A stretch of 64,000 nt of DNA from assembly GCA_008081045.1 (NCBI GenBank), contig VMDC01000002.1, positions 124,001 to 188,000 on the forward strand, in the 5' to 3' direction. The stretch comes from Gammaproteobacteria bacterium. Lineage in GTDB: Bacteria; Pseudomonadota; Gammaproteobacteria; Pseudomonadales; Pseudohongiellaceae. A model generated the notes under the pieces. That model was not told the origin of the DNA. It did no database searches and saw only the letters and a program-made list of their open reading frames with translations. A program made the position numbers and the translations under genes. This document shows positions 26,635 to 35,531 of this stretch, piece by piece. How positions within the stretch are numbered: the first letter of the stretch is position 1; each line of letters begins with the position of its first letter.

Positions 26635-28008
26635 TCAGATAATCCCGAGTCCCCACATCACACACACAGTGACAAAGGAGACGATACCCCCCACCAGGGT
26701 TGCACCACCATAGCTGAACACGGCGTCAGCTACGCTGAGCTTCGAGAGAGACGTACATACCCAAAAATAACTGCTGTTCACGTATTTGATGATGACGGAA
26801 CCACTTGCTCCTGCCAGCATGGCCGCTTCCGGTGAGAGGGCTAGATTGCCGAGCATGGGAGAGACCAGCGATGCAGCGGTGATAACCCCGACGGTTGTAG
26901 AGCCGGTGATCATGTTGCCAATAATGCCTATGACGAAAGGCAACAAAATTGCTGGCAAACCATAGTCACTAAAGAATGCGGCGATGAAGTCCACCGCCGG
27001 CGTTCCTCTCAGAATCGCGCTGAGCGACCCTCCAAGGCCCGTCACCACGAGAATCATAGCAGAGGTTTTCAGGGCAGCTTCTACCCAGGCGTCTTTGGCA
27101 TTCTCGCGATCTTTCGGGTTCTTGATGTTGCGAAATGCCAGCCACACGCCGAAGGACAGTGCCATCACTGGCCATCCCAGATACAGAAAGACCGTACGCA
27201 GTATGTGCCCGTCGGGAAATGCCAGCGTCACGACGCTCTGTGCACCAATCAACAGGATAGGAACCACGATGGGCAAATAGGAACTCAGGGTGCTCGGCAA
27301 CTCCTGTGGACCGTTCTGATCAAGGTCATCGACGGTGATACCCTCGAATTCGTCACTCGGCGGTGTGCTGACGCGCGGACCGGCAAACAGTACTCCCCAC
27401 GCCCAGCAAGCCAATGAACCAAACAGGCAGGCGATGCTGCCATAGATGATGGTCTTCCCGATGTCTGCGCCGACCAGCGCTGCGGCTGCAAGTGGCCCGG
27501 GTGTCGGTGGCACGATGGCATGGGTCAATTGCAGGGCGCCGACCAGTCCGGTGGACATCACCGCGATGCTCACTCCCATGGTTTTTGCCGCCGAGTGGAC
27601 GAGTGGATTGAGAATCACATAAGCAACATCTGAAAAAATCGCGACGCCTATGATAAACCCGGTCAGGGTGAGGGCCAGAGGCATCCTTTGAGAACCGACC
27701 AGATTGACCATCGAACGGGTGATCACCTGAATTGCCCCGGTGTGTTTCAGTGCTTCAGCAATGATTGAGCCCAGTACAATCACAACACCAATCGAGCCCA
27801 AGGTGTTTCCGAAACCGTTCTCAAATGCGTCAATAAAGTTGTTCTGCTGGATTCCCGGCAAGATGCCAAAGAGCAGGATCGGGATGAGAAGCGCGAAGAA
27901 AACGTGCCATTTCCATCTGGCGATCAGAAATAGCAGCAGAAAAATAATCGCAGCGAAGCCCAGCAGTGATATGGCAGCGCTGGTATTGACCGCGGTGGCA
28001 GAATCCAT
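26635..28008 (-). CDS. GntP-family permease (gluconate/hydroxyacid:H+ symporter)
   Basis: A 457-aa membrane protein with about 12 hydrophobic segments. Family marks: IPILLFGILPGIQ at the start, GFGNTLGSIGVVIVLGSIIAE, and HAIVPPTPGPLAAA, the conserved proline-rich loop of GntP proteins. The start has a good RBS (GGAG seven bases upstream). Family substrates are gluconate, glycerate, D-serine and similar hydroxyacids. With the neighbouring serine/alanine-glyoxylate aminotransferase on the same strand and the converging D-2-hydroxyacid dehydrogenase, a small hydroxyacid such as glycerate or D-lactate fits. Confidence 0.9.
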   Translation of the reverse strand: MDSATAVNTSAAISLLGFAAIIFLLLFLIARWKWHVFFALLIPILLFGILPGIQQNNFIDAFENGFGNTLGSIGVVIVLGSIIAEALKHTGAIQVITRSMVNLVGSQRMPLALTLTGFIIGVAIFSDVAYVILNPLVHSAAKTMGVSIAVMSTGLVGALQLTHAIVPPTPGPLAAAALVGADIGKTIIYGSIACLFGSLACWAWGVLFAGPRVSTPPSDEFEGITVDDLDQNGPQELPSTLSSYLPIVVPILLIGAQSVVTLAFPDGHILRTVFLYLGWPVMALSFGVWLAFRNIKNPKDRENAKDAWVEAALKTSAMILVVTGLGGSLSAILRGTPAVDFIAAFFSDYGLPAILLPFVIGIIGNMITGSTTVGVITAASLVSPMLGNLALSPEAAMLAGASGSVIIKYVNSSYFWVCTSLSKLSVADAVFSYGGATLVGGIVSFVTVCVMWGLGII

Positions 28009-28049
28009 GGGTATCTCCAGTGATTTTTATCGGTGTTATTAAGAGATAT

Positions 28050-29228
28050 CTAGCTTTTGCTGAGCGCATCCATTGCGCTTTCAACGCCTCCCGGTTGATG
28101 GGGGAAATCCGCGATTTTCAGGCCCATTTCCACACCACTCAGCGTGCCCATGAGCATCAGGTCGTTGAAGTCACCAATATGGCCAATGCGGAAGATTCTG
28201 TTTTTAAGTTTGCCCAGACCCGTCCCCAATGACATGTTGAATCTCTCACGAATGATCATTCTTAAATCATCCGCATCGAAGCCTTCGGGCACAAAGACCG
28301 CTGTCGTTGAATTGCAATATTCCTCTGAATTCATGCAGACATTTTCCAGCCCCCAGGCATTGACTGCCGCACGGGTGGCTGCGGCCAGACGCGAGTGACG
28401 GGCGAACACCTTGTCGAGCCCCTCTGCAAGCAACAAATTTAACGCTTCATCCAGACCGTAGAGAAGGTTGGTACTGGGCGTGTAGGGGAAATAGCCTTTG
28501 GCGTTATTGCTTGCCATGGCTTCCCACTGCCAGTAGGAGTGGTGGCTCTGATTCATTCTGGAGCGCGCCAGCGCCTGTTCGCTGACTGCATTGAAACTCA
28601 ATCCCGGTGGCAGCATGAGCCCCTTCTGTGAGGCGCTGACCGTCACATCCACTCCCCAGTCATCATGCAGAAACTCTGTGCAAGCGAGAGAGGAGACAGC
28701 ATCCACCATGAGTAAAGCAGGGTGCCTTACTTTGTCTATCGCGCGCCTGATATCGCCGATTCGACTGGTGACACCGGTTGATGTTTCCGTGTGGACGGCC
28801 AGAACGGCCTGTATTTCATGCTTGCTGTCCTCTGACAGCTTTTCCTCCACGACTGACGGATCGACCCCGTGGCGCCAGTCTCCCGGTATCCACAAGATGT
28901 GAAGCCCCAGCTTTTCAGCGACTTCTTTCCAAAGAGTGGCGAAGTGTCCGGTTTCAAAAGCCAGTACTTTATCTCCGGGTGACAGGCAATTAAGCAGGGC
29001 GCATTCCCATCCACCGGTACCGGATGCTGGATAGATAAAAATAGAGGACTCAGTGTTGAATACGGGCGCGAGCTTCTCCAGTAATCTGAACGTCAGGGCC
29101 GGAAATTCCGGGCCACGGTGATCAATGACCGGTTGAGCCATGGCCCTGAGCACACTTTCCGGAACATTAGAGGGTCCGGGAATTTGCAGAAAATGGCGGC
29201 CGGGCTGATAGGCTCCATCAATACTCAT
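28050..29228 (-). CDS. Class V aminotransferase, serine/alanine-glyoxylate type (copy 1)
   Basis: A 392-aa PLP enzyme. HFLQIPGPSNVPESVL at the N-terminus, GTGGWECALLNCLSPGD, the HTETSTGV loop, MVDAVSSL (PLP Asp) and the Schiff-base lysine K202 in SASQKGLMLPPGL are those of serine-glyoxylate/alanine-glyoxylate transaminases, in particular the serine-cycle type. Cytosolic. It is encoded just upstream of gntP (41-base gap) on the same strand, so import and amino-transfer of a related compound may be coupled. A second member lies at 60939-62114 and differs in the N-terminal motif (LMGPGPSDV) and PLP loop (SGTQKCLS). Confidence 0.88.
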   Translation of the reverse strand: MSIDGAYQPGRHFLQIPGPSNVPESVLRAMAQPVIDHRGPEFPALTFRLLEKLAPVFNTESSIFIYPASGTGGWECALLNCLSPGDKVLAFETGHFATLWKEVAEKLGLHILWIPGDWRHGVDPSVVEEKLSEDSKHEIQAVLAVHTETSTGVTSRIGDIRRAIDKVRHPALLMVDAVSSLACTEFLHDDWGVDVTVSASQKGLMLPPGLSFNAVSEQALARSRMNQSHHSYWQWEAMASNNAKGYFPYTPSTNLLYGLDEALNLLLAEGLDKVFARHSRLAAATRAAVNAWGLENVCMNSEEYCNSTTAVFVPEGFDADDLRMIIRERFNMSLGTGLGKLKNRIFRIGHIGDFNDLMLMGTLSGVEMGLKIADFPHQPGGVESAMDALSKS

Positions 29229-29257
29229 GGTTCTGTTGCCGCTCTCGCTGAAGGTTG

Positions 29258-31522
29258 TTAATTTCCCGGGCGGTATTCCCGCTCCAGGTTGGCTTCGATG
29301 TCGTCACGATAGAACAGGACATCACGAAATTCGCCATTTGCATACATTTCTGCCTGATCGTCGAAATGCGGCGATTCTGGATCGCTTTGCAAGCCGCCGA
29401 CGGTAATGGCTTTGGCTCTTAACGGACGCCCAAACTCCACGGCTGCGACAAAGCTGTTGCCACTGGTGCCGTACATGCGTCGGGTGCCCGGATAGGTACG
29501 CGCGCCAAATGAAGCCAGTGCTCCCCATCTGCCTGAGGCAAAACCGACCGGAACGCTTGGCGCATTGTCGTCAAAATTCTGCACCAGATCTCCGGTGATG
29601 CGCTGATAGCGATTGATCTCTCCCCATGGAACCTGCCAAGAACCAAAATCCTGGGATAGTGTGTCGGCTGCCTGATTCAGGGCGCCGAGAAGCTGATTCG
29701 GGGAAGCATTATTCACCATGTAGTCATAGATGTTGATGTCCGCCGCTGCGGCATCGGCCCGGACCATTTCCATGAGCGCTTCAGCCCAATAAACAGCCAG
29801 TGACGTCTCAACCGAATCCACACCAAAGTTTGTGTCCCAACCTCTGAGTAAATCGATGTAATCGAGAATCTCCCCGGTGAGAGTGCTCTGCAGCTGCACG
29901 GCGTTGCCGTCTTCATCGACAATGCTCGGGCTGTCCACCGCAGTGATGAGCAAAAGTCTGGGAATCAGATCATCAAAAAACGGCAGAGCCGGATCATAAG
30001 CTGCCTCAATTAACGAATCGAGCGTAAAGTCGTTCTTGCCCTCCAGAACTCGCACGGCGTGAACGCCGCGCGGATTTTCCGGATTGTTCGCCATATAGGC
30101 TGGGTAATCTTCCGGTTGCGGGCTGTTACCGGGACCCGCGGCGTTGAACGGTGTATTGTTTGTGTTCTGAATCCAGCCGCTGTCCGGATTGAACACGGTG
30201 ATCATTTCACTGACTGCGTGCAGAGGTCCCCAGTCGGTTGCCGGGTTACTGCCATCGAGCGGACTGTTCCAGTCAAAATTTGGATCTCTTCTGGGAATAA
30301 AGTTGCCGTGCCAGTAGGCAATATTGCCCTCGCTGTCCGCATACACGGTGTTGTTGGAGGAATTGGTGCGCAGCTCCATGGTGGCGGCAAATTCTTCGTA
30401 GTTGCCGGATTTGGTCCTGCCATAGGACTGAGACAGTGCCTTGACAGGCTCCTGCATTAGGCTGATGGAGACCCATTTCCCGTCTTCCTCCCGAATGATA
30501 GGTCCGTGATGGGTGTAATAGGCAGTAACTTCAATTTCCGACATCGCGTCGCCGTCGCGAAAAGGGAGATGGATCAGTTTTTCCTCGAGACGCCGCAATT
30601 CGTCTCCGTACTGATAGTAGTAACCGTCATCCTGCTGGACGATGGTCTCGAGGTATTCATCGATCGCATCGGCTCTGCTGGAGGTGTGCATCCATCCGGT
30701 ATTCTCGTTGAAACCCTGGTAGATGAAAAATTGACCCCAGGTAACCGCGCCGTAGGCGTTCAGCCCTTCTTCGCTCACCATGTGCAATTCTGAGCGAAAG
30801 AAAAATGAAGTGTGAGGGTTGATCAAAAACAGCGCGTTCCCGTTCGCCGTGTTTTTAGGCGCAATCGAGAAGCCGTTTGACCCTCTTGGCTCGCCGTCAA
30901 AAAGGTCTTCTGCCACGGCTACCATTGATGTCGGGTCATAGAAGTCTTTCAGTCGGCTGATGTTTACCCGCTCGATGTCGCCACCGATGCTTCCTTCCGA
31001 GAAAGTGAGCGCCATCCATGGCTCGAATTTTTTGATTACCAGGGGTTCGACATCAGGATGCGTATACAGGTAATAGTTAAGACCATCCGCGAATGCGACC
31101 ATCAGGTCCTTGAGCCAGGCAGGGCTGGTCTCAAATTGTGCCTGCATCTCAACCGGGTCGATAAACAGCTTCATGCGAAGATCCCGATAAAGCTGAGTTT
31201 CTCCTTCCGCTTCAGCCAGCCTGCCCATGGCGTTGATGTAGTTTGTCTCCAGTCGATAAAAGTCATCTTCGGCTTGGGCGTATAGCGTGCCGAAGACTGT
31301 GTCAGCGTCGCTGACGCCATAAATATGGGCAATACCCCAAGTGTCTCTGAGAATAGTGACTTTGTCAGCGGTGGCTTCCCAGCGGGCGATCTCTTCATCG
31401 GAAAACTGGGGGGAAGGCCTGCTGGTTTCTGCCAGGCTTTCTGTCGGGTTGCGGTTATCCTGTCCGCAGCCAATGAGCGCAACACTGAGAAGTGTGACTG
31501 CAATAAAGTTTTTTACCGGCAT
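29258..31522 (-). CDS. Penicillin-acylase-family amidohydrolase lipoprotein (acyl-homoserine-lactone acylase type)
   Basis: The ATG ending at 31522 has AGGCGG upstream and opens a lipoprotein signal with lipobox ALIGC (C19); longer readings lack this. The 754-aa Ntn-hydrolase precursor has the autoprocessing site R-G-S215-N-G-F-S, where S215 becomes the beta-chain nucleophile, then NPHTSF (beta-chain His) and FNENTGWMHTSS. Such enzymes remove acyl chains from penicillins, acyl-homoserine lactones or lipopeptides in the periplasm. It follows an amidohydrolase gene by 26 bases. A role in degrading foreign quorum signals or N-acyl amino acids is possible; the substrate cannot be read directly. 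Confidence 0.88.
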   Translation of the reverse strand: MPVKNFIAVTLLSVALIGCGQDNRNPTESLAETSRPSPQFSDEEIARWEATADKVTILRDTWGIAHIYGVSDADTVFGTLYAQAEDDFYRLETNYINAMGRLAEAEGETQLYRDLRMKLFIDPVEMQAQFETSPAWLKDLMVAFADGLNYYLYTHPDVEPLVIKKFEPWMALTFSEGSIGGDIERVNISRLKDFYDPTSMVAVAEDLFDGEPRGSNGFSIAPKNTANGNALFLINPHTSFFFRSELHMVSEEGLNAYGAVTWGQFFIYQGFNENTGWMHTSSRADAIDEYLETIVQQDDGYYYQYGDELRRLEEKLIHLPFRDGDAMSEIEVTAYYTHHGPIIREEDGKWVSISLMQEPVKALSQSYGRTKSGNYEEFAATMELRTNSSNNTVYADSEGNIAYWHGNFIPRRDPNFDWNSPLDGSNPATDWGPLHAVSEMITVFNPDSGWIQNTNNTPFNAAGPGNSPQPEDYPAYMANNPENPRGVHAVRVLEGKNDFTLDSLIEAAYDPALPFFDDLIPRLLLITAVDSPSIVDEDGNAVQLQSTLTGEILDYIDLLRGWDTNFGVDSVETSLAVYWAEALMEMVRADAAAADINIYDYMVNNASPNQLLGALNQAADTLSQDFGSWQVPWGEINRYQRITGDLVQNFDDNAPSVPVGFASGRWGALASFGARTYPGTRRMYGTSGNSFVAAVEFGRPLRAKAITVGGLQSDPESPHFDDQAEMYANGEFRDVLFYRDDIEANLEREYRPGN

Positions 31523-31548
31523 AACCGCCTCCGACTGTCTGATTTTCG

Positions 31549-33195
31549 TTAGTTTTTTACTGAGACTCTTACCCCATCCACCCAAGTCTCTTGCACCAGA
31601 GTTTGCCACATCTGGGTGAGAGGTTGTGTGAAGATATCCCGGTCGAGCAAGATGAAATCGGCCTTTTTGCCGGGCTCCAGAGTACCAAGATGTGCTTCCT
31701 GGTGTCCCGCGTAAGCGGCATCGATGGTGAAGCTCGCCAGGGCTTCTTCGAGCGTCATGCTCTCCTCAGAATACCAACCACCCGGTGGGTTGCTTTGCTG
31801 ATCCTGACGAGTGACGGAGGCATGCAGGCCATAAAAGGGGTTCGGGTGCTCAACCGGAAAATCGGAACCATTGGCAATGCGGGCTCCGGAGTCCAGAAGT
31901 TTTCGCCAGGCATAAGCACCCTGAATTCGTACCGGACCGAGTCGGTCTTCTGCCATGTTCTTGTCGGAAGTAGCGTGAGTCGCCTGCATTGACGGGATCA
32001 CGCCAAGCTCAGCAAATCGGAGGATGTCTTCGTAGCGCAGGATTTGCGCATGTTCGACGCGATGGCGTCGGTCTTTAGAATCAGTTTCGTTGATCAGTCT
32101 CTCGTAGTTATCCAACACCCGCATATTGGCGTCATCTCCAATAGCGTGCGTGTTCACCTGAAAGCCTGCATTCATGGCAGCCCGCATCAAAAATTCCAGC
32201 CGTTCGTCGTTATACCGCAGCAGACCGCGATTGCCGGGAGCATCATGATAATCCTCAATCAGCGCGGCGCCGCGACTGCCCAGAGCGCCATCTGCCACTA
32301 CTTTGACGCTCTCAACCGCAAATGTCATATCCTCGCTGTGAAAAAAGCCTTCTGCCAAGCGGTCCTGATAGAGAGGGTCGGAGGCGGCAATCATTGCGTA
32401 AACACGAACGGGCAGTGGCGCTTCGCCCACCAGTTCCTTGTAGGCAGCAATCGTGCTGCTGCCGATACCGGCATCATGAACACTGGTAATGCCATAAGTC
32501 GCCAGGGCATTCAGAGCGGTGGTCAGAGCAACTTTCTCCTCTTCGAAAGACGTGGCCGGGATCTGCTCGCGGATGTAGGACATCGCGGTGTCGATAAATA
32601 CTCCGGTTGCCTTACCGTTCTCATCGCGGACGATCTGTCCACCGACAGGATCTTCGGTGTCATCGCTGATGCCGGCCAGTTCCATCGCCAGAGAATTTGC
32701 CCAAGCCGCGTGGCCGTCTACTCGGGTGAGCCAGACTGGTCGGTCACTGACGACAGCGTCAAGGCTGGCTGCCTGGGGAAATTCATTGCTGTCCCACAGT
32801 ACCTGATTCCAACCCCGGCCCTGTATCCATTCGACAGCGGGATTGGCTTGCGCAAAATCCAGCACACGCCCGGCCGCTTCAGACTCCGACTCTGCACCGA
32901 CCAGGTCGACCCGCAGCAGTGAAAGCCCGTAAGACAGCACATGGCCATGTGCGTCTATCAGGCCCGGAATCATCGTTTGCCCGTTGCCATCAATGAGATG
33001 GTCAGGCTCTTGCGGTAAGGGGTCCGAGTCGCCGTAAACGGCATCAATTCTGTCATCGGTGAACTGAATAGCCGAAAACTGCAGCAGCTGAAAATCCCGG
33101 TCCAGCGTGTAGCCATTCACATTGAAGTACAGAGTCGTTTCGGCCACTGTTGCCGAGCAAAGCAGTGACAGGAGCAAAGGAGTCAGTTTATTCAT
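31549..33195 (-). CDS. Exported YtcJ-like amidohydrolase
   Basis: A 548-aa metal-dependent amidohydrolase from the ATG ending at 33195 (a TTG two codons earlier is possible). It has a signal peptide (LLLSLLCSATVAET), the metal motif DAHGH after MIPGL, the VHDAG strand, VNTHAIGDDA, RVEHAQIL and the C-terminal ANGSDFPVE with the catalytic Asp, in the YtcJ order. The GTLEPGKKADFILLD tail is the usual second half of the small beta domain. It probably hydrolyses an amide or carbamate in the periplasm and is co-transcribed with the penicillin-acylase lipoprotein (26-base gap), which suggests sequential attack on an N-acylated compound. Confidence 0.85.
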   Translation of the reverse strand: MNKLTPLLLSLLCSATVAETTLYFNVNGYTLDRDFQLLQFSAIQFTDDRIDAVYGDSDPLPQEPDHLIDGNGQTMIPGLIDAHGHVLSYGLSLLRVDLVGAESESEAAGRVLDFAQANPAVEWIQGRGWNQVLWDSNEFPQAASLDAVVSDRPVWLTRVDGHAAWANSLAMELAGISDDTEDPVGGQIVRDENGKATGVFIDTAMSYIREQIPATSFEEEKVALTTALNALATYGITSVHDAGIGSSTIAAYKELVGEAPLPVRVYAMIAASDPLYQDRLAEGFFHSEDMTFAVESVKVVADGALGSRGAALIEDYHDAPGNRGLLRYNDERLEFLMRAAMNAGFQVNTHAIGDDANMRVLDNYERLINETDSKDRRHRVEHAQILRYEDILRFAELGVIPSMQATHATSDKNMAEDRLGPVRIQGAYAWRKLLDSGARIANGSDFPVEHPNPFYGLHASVTRQDQQSNPPGGWYSEESMTLEEALASFTIDAAYAGHQEAHLGTLEPGKKADFILLDRDIFTQPLTQMWQTLVQETWVDGVRVSVKN

Positions 33196-33378
33196 GGTCA
33201 ATTGTCAGGAATGCGGTCAGCGTTTCGTTTTGGGTCGGTGGGGCGAGTCTACCACAGCCCCATCGGCTGCAAACGCATCGATTGGCAGCGTATAACCATA
33301 TTCCGGCATTGAGGGCAGTTGTTGAAAGAATGCCGGCCACACTGGCAAGGTGTCTGGCCGGCTGATTTCCCAAGACAT

Positions 33379-33413
33379 AAAAAAACCCGGCTGCGTGACG
33401 CGGCCGGGTTTTT
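33379..33413. terminator. Intrinsic terminator after the 33430 fusion gene
   Basis: AAAAACCCGGC and GCCGGGTTTTT pair around a short loop, with A and T tracts on either side; it ends minus-strand transcripts from the redoxin/cytochrome/PHM-like gene. Confidence 0.9.
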
Positions 33414-33429
33414 AGTGTCGGGGGCAGGT

Positions 33430-35160
33430 CTATTCGCCGCCCGGATTACCGGCTTCAACGTACCGGTAGAATCCGAAAAACATTTCCTGCCAGGTCTGTT
33501 CACCCCATGACAGGGTTTGCGACGCATCCGGATTAGAAGGATTGAACTCGGAATTATCAAAGGTGCCGGTAAACACCATTTCGGTTCCCGCCGGCACAAA
33601 CTTGGGTTCTTTAAAATCGTACACCTTCTGCCAGTTGAACTGGTAGTTGGGAACGTTCAGCACTTCTTCACTCGAGCCGTCTGGATAGACCAGGGTGAAA
33701 TTGGCGTCATGGCCCCGGTAATGCATGTGGGGACCGAGCATGGTGATGTAGGAATCCTTTCTGAACTTTGCTGTGGCAACCATCTCGTGGCGCTGCGCGA
33801 ACGGCGGGATGTTGATGTCCAAGTCCGCGGCAGATCCGCCCAGAACCTGACGCTCTGGCTCTTCATCCCACAGATAGAGTGCAATCTCAGAGGCGTCTGT
33901 CGTTTCTTTCCCGGAGGTGGTGTAGTGAAGCTGGAGGAAGAGCCCTCCACCGGCCTTAAGCGGGAAGCCCGAGTTCTCTGGGTAGGTGTTGATTTCGTTG
34001 CCCGGCGCATAGGCACCCAGCCCAATCCCCTGATTGAGAATTTCAAACTGGTTCATTCCGTCGGGACCATAGGCAAAAGCGATGATGTGGTGCAGAACGG
34101 TCGGATCGCCTGCTTCAAACTCGATTGCCTTGACCCAGATATCTTCTTCAAGATCCAGCGCAACCGGTATGTTGCGATAGTCCTGAATTCCGGTCGCCGG
34201 GATCTGCTGAGGAGGAACCGGAATCACCATATCCGGCTCACCGTAGGCCCACTTTACCAGCTCAGGAGAATATTCGGCGAGCGGATCGGCGTCGTCTGTA
34301 TTTTTCGCCCCGTTCTCGATCCAGTTAACCAGTGTCTGGGTCTCTTCAACCGTAATATGAGCAACATCGCGAAAGTCGTGAACGTACTCGTTATCAATCT
34401 GGCCCGGAGGCATGCGCTTAGTGTAGAGAACCTCGCGGATCATGGGAGACCAGCCCTGGACCATCTGGTGGCTGTTCATGGCGAAGGGTGCGATTCCACC
34501 TTCCATATGGCAGCTCACGCAGCGTTCTTTCAGAATAGGTGCGACGTCATTGGCGTAGGAAATGTCTTCAACAGCTGCCAGAGTGATCGCGTCGCCTTTC
34601 GATGAGGTCTGTCTGGCGGTGACGGTCTCGCCTGCCAGAAACTGGCTGAGCGCGTCAGCTGCATAATGATCTGAAGCCCGTCGCGACCTGGTGTCCTCAG
34701 CCCAGCGATCATTGAGCGCCCCGCGGAAGACCAGCTCAAGCGCGGTCGGGTCAAGAATGACTACGTCGGTTGCGCGCTCAATGCCGAGTTCGCGGGCCAC
34801 TAACTGTGTCTCATCCATCAGAACAGGCAGCTCGATATCGGCATCATCTGCAGTTTCCCGAATTTCTGCCTTGTCCGTTTCACCGGTAGAGTCGATGAAG
34901 TAAAAGCCGACGTTTTGCCCTTCGAACTGCGTGCTGAGGTCGGCCAGATCTGAGGCCGCACGGCGAACGTCTCTGCTGTCCTCATGGGCCATGAACACGA
35001 TGGCATCGAAATTAGCCTGACGACTCAGCTGAAAGAATTTTCCGTGCTGATCGATCAGTGAAAAGTCGCTGATGCGCTCGCCCGCACTGACAGGGATGCT
35101 TGCCAAGGTCGCTGCAGCAAAAACCGCAGTCAATCTGAGCAGGGATGAAACTGTATGCAT
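33430..35160 (-). CDS. Exported redoxin-like / cytochrome c / PHM-like copper monooxygenase fusion
   Basis: A 576-aa protein, signal peptide ending IPVSAGE, RBS AGGAGA ahead of the ATG. Domain order: AhpC/redoxin-like fold (~28-178) that has lost every cysteine (the active-site loop reads MAHEDSRDVRRA), heme c site C214-V-S-C217-H218, then the PHM-like module. All copper ligands are present: H357-H358 and H412 for CuH, H478-M-H480 and M560 (QEMF) for CuM. The redoxin part may be a docking or structural domain, while heme feeds electrons to the copper centre (inference). The homolog at 5377-7098 keeps one redoxin cysteine but has lost the CuM histidines, so the two may have divergent or paired roles. 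Confidence 0.85.
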   Translation of the reverse strand: MHTVSSLLRLTAVFAAATLASIPVSAGERISDFSLIDQHGKFFQLSRQANFDAIVFMAHEDSRDVRRAASDLADLSTQFEGQNVGFYFIDSTGETDKAEIRETADDADIELPVLMDETQLVARELGIERATDVVILDPTALELVFRGALNDRWAEDTRSRRASDHYAADALSQFLAGETVTARQTSSKGDAITLAAVEDISYANDVAPILKERCVSCHMEGGIAPFAMNSHQMVQGWSPMIREVLYTKRMPPGQIDNEYVHDFRDVAHITVEETQTLVNWIENGAKNTDDADPLAEYSPELVKWAYGEPDMVIPVPPQQIPATGIQDYRNIPVALDLEEDIWVKAIEFEAGDPTVLHHIIAFAYGPDGMNQFEILNQGIGLGAYAPGNEINTYPENSGFPLKAGGGLFLQLHYTTSGKETTDASEIALYLWDEEPERQVLGGSAADLDINIPPFAQRHEMVATAKFRKDSYITMLGPHMHYRGHDANFTLVYPDGSSEEVLNVPNYQFNWQKVYDFKEPKFVPAGTEMVFTGTFDNSEFNPSNPDASQTLSWGEQTWQEMFFGFYRYVEAGNPGGE

Positions 35161-35307
35161 GGGTATCTCCTAAGACTACTTGCAGGATATTTCAAAATAC
35201 GAATTGTAGGCTCGAAGCGATGACTGGGCATCCTGAAAATTAAAAAGTCCATTAATTTGAATAATTGAGCAGATTTTTTCGCCTGTTACGCAGGTTTTGC
35301 GCCGGTT

Positions 35308-35451
35308 TCAAGTGGGTTCAGGGGTGAGGGGCGCCATCAACCACGAGGCGCTCTGAAGGATCTCCTCAGAAATAATGGCGTATTCGTGCACCGGCAACGG
35401 CTTGAGCTTTGCCGGGCCGGTCGCGGGCAGTAGAGCCTGATCTGCTTTCAT
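35308..35451 (-). CDS. Possible 47-aa protein upstream of the 33430 fusion gene
   Basis: Within the 371-base gap 35161-35531 the minus strand has an ATG seven bases after AAAAGG and reads 47 codons to TGA (begins MKADQALLPATGPAKLKPLP, ends LTPEPT). It has the same direction as the copper/heme fusion gene 147 bases further. No signal peptide or known domain. It could be a real small protein or chance; conservation is needed to decide. The remainder of the gap is AT-rich next to the fusion gene and holds no other convincing feature. Confidence 0.3.
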   Translation of the reverse strand: MKADQALLPATGPAKLKPLPVHEYAIISEEILQSASWLMAPLTPEPT

Positions 35452-35531
35452 CGCTGACCTTTTAGCGCTTCGATCCGGGCTTCAGAAGTGCGAGAATAGA
35501 GTCAGTCAATCAGAATACTGCCAATCCGACC

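Noticed and set aside
32044-32922. 292-codon frame antisense to the amidohydrolase
   Set aside because: Shadow of a gene with intact amidohydrolase motifs; no independent support.
33517-34605. 362-codon frame antisense to the 33430 fusion gene
   Set aside because: Opposes a gene with clear heme and copper motifs; no signal, motif or RBS.
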